From Parcubacteria group bacterium RIFCSPLOWO2_01_FULL_48_18 (GTDB taxonomy: Bacteria > Patescibacteriota > Minisyncoccia > UBA6257 > WO2-01-48-18), in assembly GCA_001824435.1 (NCBI GenBank), contig MHXH01000026.1, forward strand, positions 1-55,774: 55,774 nucleotides of DNA, given 5' to 3'. A model generated the notes under the pieces. The model ran no database searches. It had not been told where the DNA came from and was given only the letters and a program-made list of their open reading frames with translations. The position numbers and the translations under genes are program-made. Below are positions 25,518-32,649 of this stretch, in pieces; the first letter of the stretch is position 1; each line of letters begins with the position of its first letter.

Positions 25518-27500
25518 GTGAAAACGGAAACCGAATACGCTGAAACAGAAAACGTTTTACCAAGCTGGCTGACGGAAGGCATCGTAAGCCGCAAAGAGGC
25601 AGGTATTTCTTCCGTGTTCATTCTTCACGGAGACATCACCTGTCTTGTGCCCAACCCTTACGGAGACGCAGAGAAAGAATTTCCATATCTGCCCCTCCAT
25701 GAACTGTTCGCCCGAACGTGGGACGAACGAGCGATGGTGATTTTTTATAACATCGCCTCCGGCCTGCGCTTTCTCACTCCCGAAATGGAAAAAGTTTTTC
25801 GTAAGGTGACAGAACCGGAGAAAGACAGCGACGCGGATTCTAAAGACCCTGTAGCAGCTGCGAAGGCTGGACTGGCCGCAAAACGGGCTTTGCCGCGGGA
25901 ACCCGAACTATGCCTGCCGCTCATTGAGAAAGTCTTGAAGAACATGAAGGATGTCGCCATCGTTGTAGAATCAGCGCACTTCATCGTTCCGGAATCGACC
26001 GGTCCGGCGCTTTCGCCGAACGAACGTACGCACATCCAACGTTTCCGGAACTGGGCGCACGAAAGCGGTATGAAAAGGCGGAACAATATCGTTCTTCTGT
26101 TCACCGATCTCGCTGCGAAGATCTCGGGAGAGCTGCGACAGTCTTCAAGTCGCATTTCGATCGTTTTCATTCCAAAACCGTCGCCGGAGGAACGCAAAAA
26201 ATACCTCCTGCGGCTTACCAAGGGATCGGATGCGCGGTCTGAAATCGTCGAGAAGATCGGCGAGCTGAAAAAAAAGCTCAAACGCGCCAAGGGCGAACCG
26301 AAGTCTGATCTTGAAGCCGAAATTTCGGCCCTCGAAAAAAACCTGGATGATTTTCCATCGGTCTTTCCGGTGCCGGACGATTTTGACACCGACGCGTTCG
26401 TCAACGCCACGCAAGGCATGAGCTTGCGCCAGATTCTTGAAATTTTCCGGCTCAATAAACAGACGGGGTGCCCGATCGACCTTTCATTCGTGCGGGAAAA
26501 AAAGAAGGAAGTCCTCAACAACGAATATGGTTCGGTCATGGAAATCACCGATCCGCAGTGGAGCCTCGAAGAAATCGGTGGGCTCGTTACGCAAAAAGCC
26601 CACTTCGAGCGGATACTCGATGCGATCCGGCGGGGAGAGGCCCGTAACATCCCGCAAGGCATTACGATCATGGGTCCGCCGGGAACCGGCAAAACGGCGC
26701 TCGTTGAAGCTCTTGCGAAGGGCGCGCGCTTCAATTTCGTCAAAATGAAAAACGCCCGCTCCATGTGGGTAGGCGAATCCGAACAGCGAACGGAGTTGCA
26801 GATCCAGGGGCTCTGGGCGCTCGCCCCGGTCATCGTCATGAACGACGAAGCGGACCTCGGCGAGGCGAATCGCGATGCCCCGAAAGGCGATTCAGGAGTT
26901 TCCGAACGCATCATGCAAACCTGGATGCGATTCCTCTCTGATCCCCGTATCCGCGGCAGAGTCCTGATGATAAACTGCACCAACCGCCCTGACCGCATGG
27001 ATGCGGCCATGAAACGATCCGGCAGAAGCGATGATCGCATTGCAATCCTCATGCCCTCGGTCAACGAACTTGAAGCGATTTTCCAAGTGATGTTCAAACG
27101 ATACAAAATCCCGATGTCGATTTCTAACTTTCGTCCGTTCGCTCAAATGACGCTTGGATTTTCGGGAGCAGACGTCGAGGCCATCACGCTCAAATCGTTT
27201 CGATTTGCAGGCGAGCAGGACAAAAAGAAGGTCGATGAGACCGCCCTACACGAAGCCATCGAAGATTTCATTCCTTCGGCGAGCCAGTCGGAAATCGACC
27301 TGATGACGCTACTCGCAATCTCCGAATCGTCCTCACGCAGACTCCTACCGGTAAACACGCGCGAGATCGTTCAGGCGATTAAAATCCGCAACCTTGTTCC
27401 CGGCGGGCCGGAGCTGATAGCGCAGATAGAAGCCCGCAATATCGTCAAACTCGAAGACCCTCTACCGGTTCCGTCTGTATCTCCGAAAATGCTGAAGTAA
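25518..27500 (+). CDS. Island protein 2: two-module Ycf46-like AAA+ ATPase
   Basis: A 660-residue protein with a GTG start 5 bases after AAAAAGGAGG. The C-terminal AAA+ module is complete: Walker A G-P-P-G-T-G-K-T (386-393), Walker B V-I-V-M-N-D-E-A-D (438-446), sensor 1 I-N-C-T-N-R-P-D (485-492), an arginine-finger-like S-G-R-S-D-D-R (501-507), and a sensor-2 helix after G-F-S-G-A-D-V-E-A-I (547-556). The N-terminal third (about 20-240) looks like a degenerate AAA module without a Walker A; a charged coiled coil (about 243-278) joins the two. This layout resembles the Ycf46 class of classical AAA ATPases. The neighbouring vWA proteins suggest it remodels or inserts something into a vWA-bound target, as in MoxR/vWA pairs (inference). 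Confidence 0.9.
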   Translation: MKTETEYAETENVLPSWLTEGIVSRKEAGISSVFILHGDITCLVPNPYGDAEKEFPYLPLHELFARTWDERAMVIFYNIASGLRFLTPEMEKVFRKVTEPEKDSDADSKDPVAAAKAGLAAKRALPREPELCLPLIEKVLKNMKDVAIVVESAHFIVPESTGPALSPNERTHIQRFRNWAHESGMKRRNNIVLLFTDLAAKISGELRQSSSRISIVFIPKPSPEERKKYLLRLTKGSDARSEIVEKIGELKKKLKRAKGEPKSDLEAEISALEKNLDDFPSVFPVPDDFDTDAFVNATQGMSLRQILEIFRLNKQTGCPIDLSFVREKKKEVLNNEYGSVMEITDPQWSLEEIGGLVTQKAHFERILDAIRRGEARNIPQGITIMGPPGTGKTALVEALAKGARFNFVKMKNARSMWVGESEQRTELQIQGLWALAPVIVMNDEADLGEANRDAPKGDSGVSERIMQTWMRFLSDPRIRGRVLMINCTNRPDRMDAAMKRSGRSDDRIAILMPSVNELEAIFQVMFKRYKIPMSISNFRPFAQMTLGFSGADVEAITLKSFRFAGEQDKKKVDETALHEAIEDFIPSASQSEIDLMTLLAISESSSRRLLPVNTREIVQAIKIRNLVPGGPELIAQIEARNIVKLEDPLPVPSVSPKMLK

Positions 27501-27508
27501 TTACAGAG

Positions 27509-27538
27509 CCTTGCCGCCCCCGCGCGACAAGGTTTTTT
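27509..27538 (+). terminator. Terminator after the AAA+ gene
   Basis: Stem CCTTG-C-CGC paired with GCG-A-CAAGG (one C-A mismatch), followed by TTTTTTC. It lies 8 bases after the stop codon. Confidence 0.82.
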
Positions 27539-27591
27539 CTTTTGCAATCACACCGTAGGGTCCAGATACAGTTTTATTATCGAAACTCGAG

Positions 27592-27621
27592 TTGACAGAA
27601 GAATCGTGCCAATGATACCAT
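27592..27621 (+). promoter_or_regulatory. Promoter of the first vWA gene
   Basis: Perfect -35 TTGACA (27592-27597), 18-base spacer, -10 TACCAT (27616-27621) with the extended -10 TGA just upstream. The leader to the start codon is about 80 bases. Confidence 0.65.
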
Positions 27622-27710
27622 AGAGCTGGATTGAAACCTTGAAAATAGAATGTCGCGGCCCGAACGATCTTCCGGCAACTCACCAACAACCCACACAAAA
27701 GGAGGCTGGT

Positions 27711-28736
27711 ATGGGCGGTGGCGGCGACTATTACGGTCGGGACGTAACCGACAAGAGATACCGTAGCGCGAGCGGCGCTTCGAACATGGCGGAACGGGAG
27801 CTGTCTCGAGCTTCAATCGATACATCCTTCCTGCCAAAGAATCGCAGATTGGAGTGCAATGCTCTCAATCCCCTCGTGTATGCATTCGACGAAACTGGTT
27901 CAATGGACAAACTGCCGAAGATCATCTACGACAAGTGGCCGGGCATTGTGGGCCAGATCGTGGCGCGCAAGTACTTATCCGATCCGCAGATGAGCCTTGC
28001 GGCCATTGGCGACATCACTTCCGACACGGCACCGATCCAGATCGCCCCGTTTTCGGCATTGCGCAACCTCGACCGATATTTCAGAAATATCTATTTCGAG
28101 GGTAATGGTGGCGGCCAAAGCCAAGAATCATACGAGATGATGGCGTATTACTACGCTTATCTGTGCGATATCCCGAAAGCGGAAAATCCTATCTTCCTAT
28201 TTACCGGAGACGAGGGATTCCGAGAAAAGCTTTTTGCGTATGATCTCTTCGAACATTTCGGCGGCGAGCATAAAGAAACGACGGCAAAGAAGGTTTTTGA
28301 CGACCTGCTCAAAAAGTTCAAAGGTAACGCATTCCTCATCCATCGCTACTACCCCGGTGGAAAAGACCCGTCAATCGTGCGTCAGTGGGAAGGAGCGCTT
28401 GGCAAGGAACGTATCATCCGAATGCCCGAAGGCGAGAGCGGTGATCTGGCTATCGGCGATATCACTCTCGGCGTCTACGCCATCGTTTCCGGCGGGCGCA
28501 CGCTTGAACAGTATCTCGAGGATATGCGCACCCGCCCGCTCGATCTCGGCACAGACATTGAGTACGAGCCGCAGACTCCCGCGCGCATCAGAGATGTGGC
28601 CAAGGCGCTTAAACCTCTCGAGAACTTCAGGCCCGTTAAAGCTCCGCGCCGGACCGCGAAGTCGGCCAACGGTAAGACGTCCTCCGAGAAAAAGCCGCCT
28701 GCGAAAAAAAAGGGAAAGGGTAACTTCAGATTTTAG
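27711..28736 (+). CDS. Island protein 3: vWA-domain protein A
   Basis: A 341-residue protein. The start at M-G-G-G-G-D-Y-Y follows AAAAGGAGG at 5 bases. The vWA domain begins near residue 53 with Y-A-F-D-E-T-G-S-M, a metal-ion-dependent adhesion site of D60-x-T62-x-S64 type. Other MIDAS-loop residues probably lie in A-A-I-G-D-I-T-S-D and F-L-F-T-G-D-E-G. The C-terminal 50 residues are Lys/Pro/Ala-rich and disordered, ending K-K-K-G-K-G-N-F-R-F. A second vWA protein in the same block ends K-K-K-G-D-F-K-F. No signal peptide is present, so it is cytoplasmic. vWA proteins next to AAA+ ATPases usually act as adaptors or substrate receptors. Confidence 0.85.
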   Translation: MGGGGDYYGRDVTDKRYRSASGASNMAERELSRASIDTSFLPKNRRLECNALNPLVYAFDETGSMDKLPKIIYDKWPGIVGQIVARKYLSDPQMSLAAIGDITSDTAPIQIAPFSALRNLDRYFRNIYFEGNGGGQSQESYEMMAYYYAYLCDIPKAENPIFLFTGDEGFREKLFAYDLFEHFGGEHKETTAKKVFDDLLKKFKGNAFLIHRYYPGGKDPSIVRQWEGALGKERIIRMPEGESGDLAIGDITLGVYAIVSGGRTLEQYLEDMRTRPLDLGTDIEYEPQTPARIRDVAKALKPLENFRPVKAPRRTAKSANGKTSSEKKPPAKKKGKGNFRF

Positions 28737-28751
28737 TTGATTAGATTTAAG

Positions 28752-28780
28752 CCGTGAGCAGATCGCTCACGGTCTTTTAT
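28752..28780 (+). terminator. Terminator after vWA protein A
   Basis: Perfect 8-bp stem CCGTGAGC/GCTCACGG with a 5-base loop, followed by TCTTTTATTATT. Confidence 0.88.
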
Positions 28781-28782
28781 TA

Positions 28783-28811
28783 TTGACTATCGTGCATCCG
28801 GGTGGTACAAT
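28783..28811 (+). promoter_or_regulatory. Promoter of the pyruvate-kinase-like gene
   Basis: -35 TTGACT (28783-28788), 17-base spacer, -10 TACAAT (28806-28811). It starts immediately after the preceding terminator. Confidence 0.82.
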
Positions 28812-28865
28812 TGTGGTGTTCTTTAACAACAAGTCGTTAAAGCCGCAACGCGGAGAGGAAACGAC

Positions 28866-29792
28866 ATGCTCATTTTAACATTGCCGCAGGTGCATCAAAA
28901 AGACCTGCTCAAAGACATGATCGCCCACCCGCTTGTCAAAGCGGTGCGATACAACACGGGCACGAATTCAGCGTACAGTCCGCGAGAAACCCTTCGACGA
29001 ATCTCAACTCTCGCACAGCCTTTCAAAAAACCCGTATATGTTGACCTCAAAGCCAAGCAACTGCGCGTGGTCGAATGGGCAAATCTGCCCGAGGGGCCGA
29101 TCGTACTCAACCACCGTATTACCGTTACGCTCCCCGCAACAGTCTGCTTTCGGGGTGACGACCGCTCACAATTATGCGAAGTGGTCGACGGCAACCAAAT
29201 TTATGTTGACCCGCTGCCAAAGTATCCGGTGGGGCGCGGACAGGCCGTTAACATTCTCGCGCCCGATCTCAAGATCGAGGGCGGGTTGCTACCGGCTGAC
29301 CACGACTACATTGAAGCCGCGCTAGCCGAAGGCATGTCCCGGTTCATGCTTTCATTCGTCGAGAATATGGACGACGTGCGTGAACTGGAAAATGCTATCG
29401 GGCGCTATCGCAAATCACGGACAAAGACTCCATGCGAGATCGTGCTGAAAATCGAATCGCGTGCCGGGATCGACTTTGTCGCAAAAACTGAAACCAGCCT
29501 CCTGCGTCCGTACCGGCTCATGGCTGCGCGAGACGACCTGATGATCCAGATCGGCATCAACGCTATGCCAGACGCCCTCAAGATAATCATTGAAAAGGAC
29601 CGGCATGCGATCTGCGCCTCACGCCTGCTCATGGGCCTTGAAACAGGCGCGATATCGATGGCCGACGTATCTGATCTGGAGTACATGAAATCGTTATCGT
29701 ATGGGATATTCATGCTCTCCGACAGCATCTCGCGTAACCACTTCCGCCCGGCCATGGATTTCTGGCTTTCGTATACAGGCGGTACCCCGTGA
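28866..29792 (+). CDS. Island protein 4: pyruvate-kinase-like TIM-barrel protein without C domain
   Basis: A 308-residue protein with GGAGAGG ahead of the ATG. The order of motifs follows pyruvate kinase: R-Y-N-T-G-T-N-S (28-35, compare R-x-N-x-S-H-G), V-D-L-K-A-K-Q-L-R (59-67), a shortened B-domain-like strand region (85-140), L-L-P-A-D-H-D-Y-I (141-149), S-F-V-E-N-M-D-D-V (163-171), L-K-I-E-S-R-A-G (194-201, catalytic Lys and metal Glu), and A-R-D-D-L (221-225, compare A-R-G-D-L, metal Asp kept). The C-terminal regulatory domain is missing; ordinary enzymes have about 470 residues. The Mg/phosphoenolpyruvate pocket seems partly preserved, so a related reaction on another substrate is possible. 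HpcH/CitE-type aldolases are the alternative. Confidence 0.78.
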   Translation: MLILTLPQVHQKDLLKDMIAHPLVKAVRYNTGTNSAYSPRETLRRISTLAQPFKKPVYVDLKAKQLRVVEWANLPEGPIVLNHRITVTLPATVCFRGDDRSQLCEVVDGNQIYVDPLPKYPVGRGQAVNILAPDLKIEGGLLPADHDYIEAALAEGMSRFMLSFVENMDDVRELENAIGRYRKSRTKTPCEIVLKIESRAGIDFVAKTETSLLRPYRLMAARDDLMIQIGINAMPDALKIIIEKDRHAICASRLLMGLETGAISMADVSDLEYMKSLSYGIFMLSDSISRNHFRPAMDFWLSYTGGTP

Positions 29793-29860
29793 GTACTTAT
29801 GCGGGGCGTTCTCATGGACCGATTCTGTCCTGTGCATACGGGGGGACATAAGGCGTACGC

Positions 29861-29889
29861 TTGACGCGGCGGCATTGATCATATACAAT
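29861..29889 (+). promoter_or_regulatory. Promoter of the second vWA gene
   Basis: -35 TTGACG (29861-29866), 17-base spacer, -10 TACAAT (29884-29889). The transcript leader would contain a hairpin at 29907-29933 (GACCC/GGGTC arms) just before the ribosome binding site. Confidence 0.82.
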
Positions 29890-29966
29890 ATCGGTGCAGT
29901 AAATTGCGACCCGGGGTTTTTACCTCGGGGTCGGCTTGCTTACAGAACCTTAACAACGGGGGACAA

Positions 29967-31106
29967 ATGAGAGAAAAGGGCGATTGGTCACGGGCGACAT
30001 ACCGAGACACCGAGACAAAGACCAAGAAATTCGGTAGCGCGACGTTTGTCGGCGAAGAACGGGCACGTCAAGGCAAGGGCCTTGATTCCTTGATCGACCC
30101 TTCACAGCGCGGAGTCATCCGCGAATCGAATAATCTGCTCGTGCCCGACGGAGATGAATTCATTCTCAAGTTCGGCGTTGCGATGCCGGTCGAGACTGAT
30201 TTCGATACGACCGGGTCGATGGGTGGCAATGTTGACGTCGCTTTTGCGGTTCTGCCGAAAGTGCAGGGTCTTTTAGTTCAAGGGGCGAACGCTGTCCTAC
30301 GCCGGTATCACACCCAGATCGCCACCGGCGTTATCCAGGACCGCCTGGATCGATTCCCCTACCAACGATCGCAGTTCGAACCCGACAATGAAGTTGAGCG
30401 TCAAATGGGATTACTGGTCCCCGAACGCAGTGGTGGGGACAGTACCGAAGATTACCAGCTGGGACTATTCGCGGCTGCCCACCTCACCAGCACGAGCATT
30501 ACGCGGTACGGCCTGCGAGGCTATTACTTCGTTGTGGGAGATGAAATCGGGCGCGACTCGCTCGACCCCAAGCTCCTCACTAAAGTTTTCGGTCCCGAGG
30601 TCATCGAAAAGGCCTTTGGTTCAAAACCTCCGAAGTCCCTGCCTTCTACCCGCGAGGTCGCGAAGAAGGTACTCGAAAACTGGCATGGCTTTTTCCTGCA
30701 AGTAGGCACAAACCGCTACACGAAGGACTGGTGGACAGAAATCTTCGGGAGCGAGCGGGTGATTCAACTGCCGACAACCCAGGATCTCGCCGAGATCCAA
30801 GCATGCGTCATCGGCCTTACCGAAGGCGTACTCGACCTCAGGAACGCCATGGATTTCCTCAAAGACATGGAAGTCAGTCCGGCGAAAACCCAGAAGATCG
30901 TTGATGCGATTTCCCAAATTCCGGTTGGCTTGCAGACGACGCTTCCAAGCTTCAACCGGATCCCGGCTGCAGGCGCACGATTCGCAAGCCGCGAAGACAT
31001 CTGGCCGATCGGCACGAAGAAGGACATGGCTGCCAAAACCGAAAAAACCGGCAAGCCTGGCAAAACTGCCAAGCCCGGCAAGAAAAAGGGCGATTTCAAG
31101 TTCTAA
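29967..31106 (+). CDS. Island protein 5: vWA-domain protein B
   Basis: A 379-residue protein. The start at M-R-E-K-G-D-W-S was chosen because it follows GGGGGAC; a longer reading from 29904 would begin inside the leader hairpin. The vWA domain starts near residue 75 with T-D-F-D-T-T-G-S-M (MIDAS D80-x-T82-x-S84), then L-R-G-Y-Y-F-V-V-G-D-E-I as a second metal-loop strand. A helical segment (about 285-330) precedes a Lys/Pro/Gly-rich tail ending K-K-K-G-D-F-K-F. Overall similarity to vWA protein A is low outside the MIDAS and tail, so these look like two subunits rather than a recent duplication. Confidence 0.84.
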   Translation: MREKGDWSRATYRDTETKTKKFGSATFVGEERARQGKGLDSLIDPSQRGVIRESNNLLVPDGDEFILKFGVAMPVETDFDTTGSMGGNVDVAFAVLPKVQGLLVQGANAVLRRYHTQIATGVIQDRLDRFPYQRSQFEPDNEVERQMGLLVPERSGGDSTEDYQLGLFAAAHLTSTSITRYGLRGYYFVVGDEIGRDSLDPKLLTKVFGPEVIEKAFGSKPPKSLPSTREVAKKVLENWHGFFLQVGTNRYTKDWWTEIFGSERVIQLPTTQDLAEIQACVIGLTEGVLDLRNAMDFLKDMEVSPAKTQKIVDAISQIPVGLQTTLPSFNRIPAAGARFASREDIWPIGTKKDMAAKTEKTGKPGKTAKPGKKKGDFKF

Positions 31107-31129
31107 ATTCTGACCTGTTCAAAAAACCA

Positions 31130-31157
31130 GGGCGGCCCCACTCGGTCGCCCGTTTTT
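31130..31157 (+). terminator. Terminator between vWA protein B and the PurA-like gene
   Basis: Stem GGGCGGCC paired with GGTCGCCC (one G-T pair), 6-base loop, followed by TTTTT. It ends only about 20 bases before the PurA-like start codon, and no promoter lies between. Expression of that gene therefore needs read-through, which makes this site a possible attenuator. Confidence 0.78.
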
Positions 31158-31176
31158 AAAAAGAAAGGAGGCGCGC

Positions 31177-32586
31177 ATGGCAAAGAAGGTTTTCGTGGTA
31201 ACAGGACTCGGCTACGGCGATGAAGGAAAGGGCACGATCACGCACTGGCTGTGCCATGCGCACAGGGCTCACACGGTGGTACGGACGGGCGGACCGCAAG
31301 CGCTCCACCGCGTCGTCACCGCCGCGGGCAAAGAACATGTGTTTTCACAATTCGGTAGCGGCACGCTCTGCGGATCGGCCACTCACCTATCAAAGCACAT
31401 GGTGATCGATCCATATGCGATCCTGAAAGAGGGCGAAGCGCTCATGTACGAGCATGGGGTCCGCGGCCTCTTCGACATGCTCACGATCCACGAGGACGCC
31501 TTAGTTATCACGCCGTTTCAAGCAATCGTCGGTAGACTACGCGAACTTCTGCGTGGCGCCAAGCGGCACGGATCGGTTGGCATCGGGGTAGGAGAAACGG
31601 TGCTTGATGACGATGTGTTTGGCGATACCGCAGTCCGCGCAAAAGACCTTAACGCACCTTCCCTGCGGACCAAACTTGAAGCTATTCGGCTCCGCAAGTT
31701 GACAGAATTCGAGGAAATTCGCGACCGCGCCCATGTCCTTCCGCCGGAGACGAGAGATCGCATCCAATTGGAACTCCGCGATCTTGAAGATCCGGATACG
31801 ATCCAATGGGCAGTCGAGCAATTCACGAAGCTCGCATGCAAAACCAGAGTCGTCGGCACGGAGTATGTTGCAAAAAATATTCTGGAGAGCGACGGCACCG
31901 TGGTGTTTGAGAGTTCCCAGGGAGTGCTCCTTGATCGCTGGTACGGATTTCATCCATACACCACAAAGGTCAGAACCATCCCAGGAACGGCACTTTCGAT
32001 CATCCGGGAATGCGCGTATGGCGGCGAGATCAACGCCTATGGCATCCTGCGCGCGTACCACACGCGGCACGGCGCAGGTCCATTCGTAACAGAGTCATCA
32101 GAAATAACAGCGCTTCTGCCCGACGCCTCAAATCGGGACCATGCGTGGCAAGGCAATTTCCGAGTCGGCCAGTTCGATCTCGTAGCCGCCAGATATGCTG
32201 TCGACGCATGCGGTTCGCATTCCCTTGATGGCATCATACTTACATGCATGGACCGGATCCGCCCTTCGGCCACGGTTCGCTTCGCCGAAAGATACGAATC
32301 CGTGCCGGTAGAGCACACGCAGGACTTTTTCCGCAGATCAACCGACACATCGATCGAGCGGATCATTGTCCGCCATGGACAAGGCCCTGCACAGCTACAG
32401 CGGCAAGAAAAACTAGGAAAGGCTTTGGAAACATGCTCGCCACGTCTTACGCAATGCACAAAAAATATCTTTCCCGAGATGCTCGCGGACGCGCTCAACG
32501 TACCGATCGTGGCCATTTCTACGGGCCAGACCGAAGATAATAAATCGGTAGTTACCCAAATAGAAAAACGGGCGGTTTCATTATGA
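31177..32586 (+). CDS. Island protein 6: divergent adenylosuccinate-synthetase-like protein
   Basis: A 469-residue PurA homologue with AAAGGAGG 7 bases before the ATG. PurA joins IMP and aspartate using GTP. Conserved here: the phosphate loop G-Y-G-D-E-G-K-G (12-19) with catalytic Asp15, His44, E-S-S-Q-G-V-L-L-D (Gln248), L-R-A-Y-H-T-R-H-G-A-G-P-F-V-T-E (291-306), Arg329, the guanine-contacting Asp of L-T-C-M-D, and S-T-G (448-450). Changed: G-T-T-G-R-G-I-G reads G-S-V-G-I-G-V-G (132-139), the R-R-R-R-T-G-W segment reads G-N-F-R-V-G-Q, and T-K-L-D reads T-C-M-D. The IMP-binding residues are hit hardest, so the GTP-dependent activation may act on another substrate. No purB or other purine gene is nearby. 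Confidence 0.85.
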   Translation: MAKKVFVVTGLGYGDEGKGTITHWLCHAHRAHTVVRTGGPQALHRVVTAAGKEHVFSQFGSGTLCGSATHLSKHMVIDPYAILKEGEALMYEHGVRGLFDMLTIHEDALVITPFQAIVGRLRELLRGAKRHGSVGIGVGETVLDDDVFGDTAVRAKDLNAPSLRTKLEAIRLRKLTEFEEIRDRAHVLPPETRDRIQLELRDLEDPDTIQWAVEQFTKLACKTRVVGTEYVAKNILESDGTVVFESSQGVLLDRWYGFHPYTTKVRTIPGTALSIIRECAYGGEINAYGILRAYHTRHGAGPFVTESSEITALLPDASNRDHAWQGNFRVGQFDLVAARYAVDACGSHSLDGIILTCMDRIRPSATVRFAERYESVPVEHTQDFFRRSTDTSIERIIVRHGQGPAQLQRQEKLGKALETCSPRLTQCTKNIFPEMLADALNVPIVAISTGQTEDNKSVVTQIEKRAVSL

Positions 32587-32605
32587 AACTGCCCTGTTTA
32601 TTTTT
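32570..32605 (+). terminator. Terminator overlapping the PurA-like stop codon
   Basis: Stem GGGCGGTTTCA/TGAAACTGCCC (11 bp, one G-T pair) around a 3-base loop, with the stop codon TGA in the 3' arm. A T-rich tail (TGTTTATTTTTCTT) follows. It also separates the convergent nucleotidyltransferase gene. Confidence 0.85.
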
Positions 32606-32649
32606 CTTATTTTCCGATCACTCCATCCGCTCAGCGGTCTTTCCGGCCA

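Noticed and set aside
25745-27106. Long (453-codon) open frame antisense to the AAA+ gene
   Set aside because: It is Ser/Arg-rich with no recognisable motif, while the opposite strand has complete AAA+ motifs, a ribosome binding site and a promoter. It is a by-product of GC-rich codon use.
31177-32586. PurZ (2-aminoadenine genome) enzyme
   Set aside because: The catalytic Asp in G-D-E-G-K-G is retained, whereas I recall phage PurZ replacing it, and no accompanying phage polymerase or dATP triphosphohydrolase is present.
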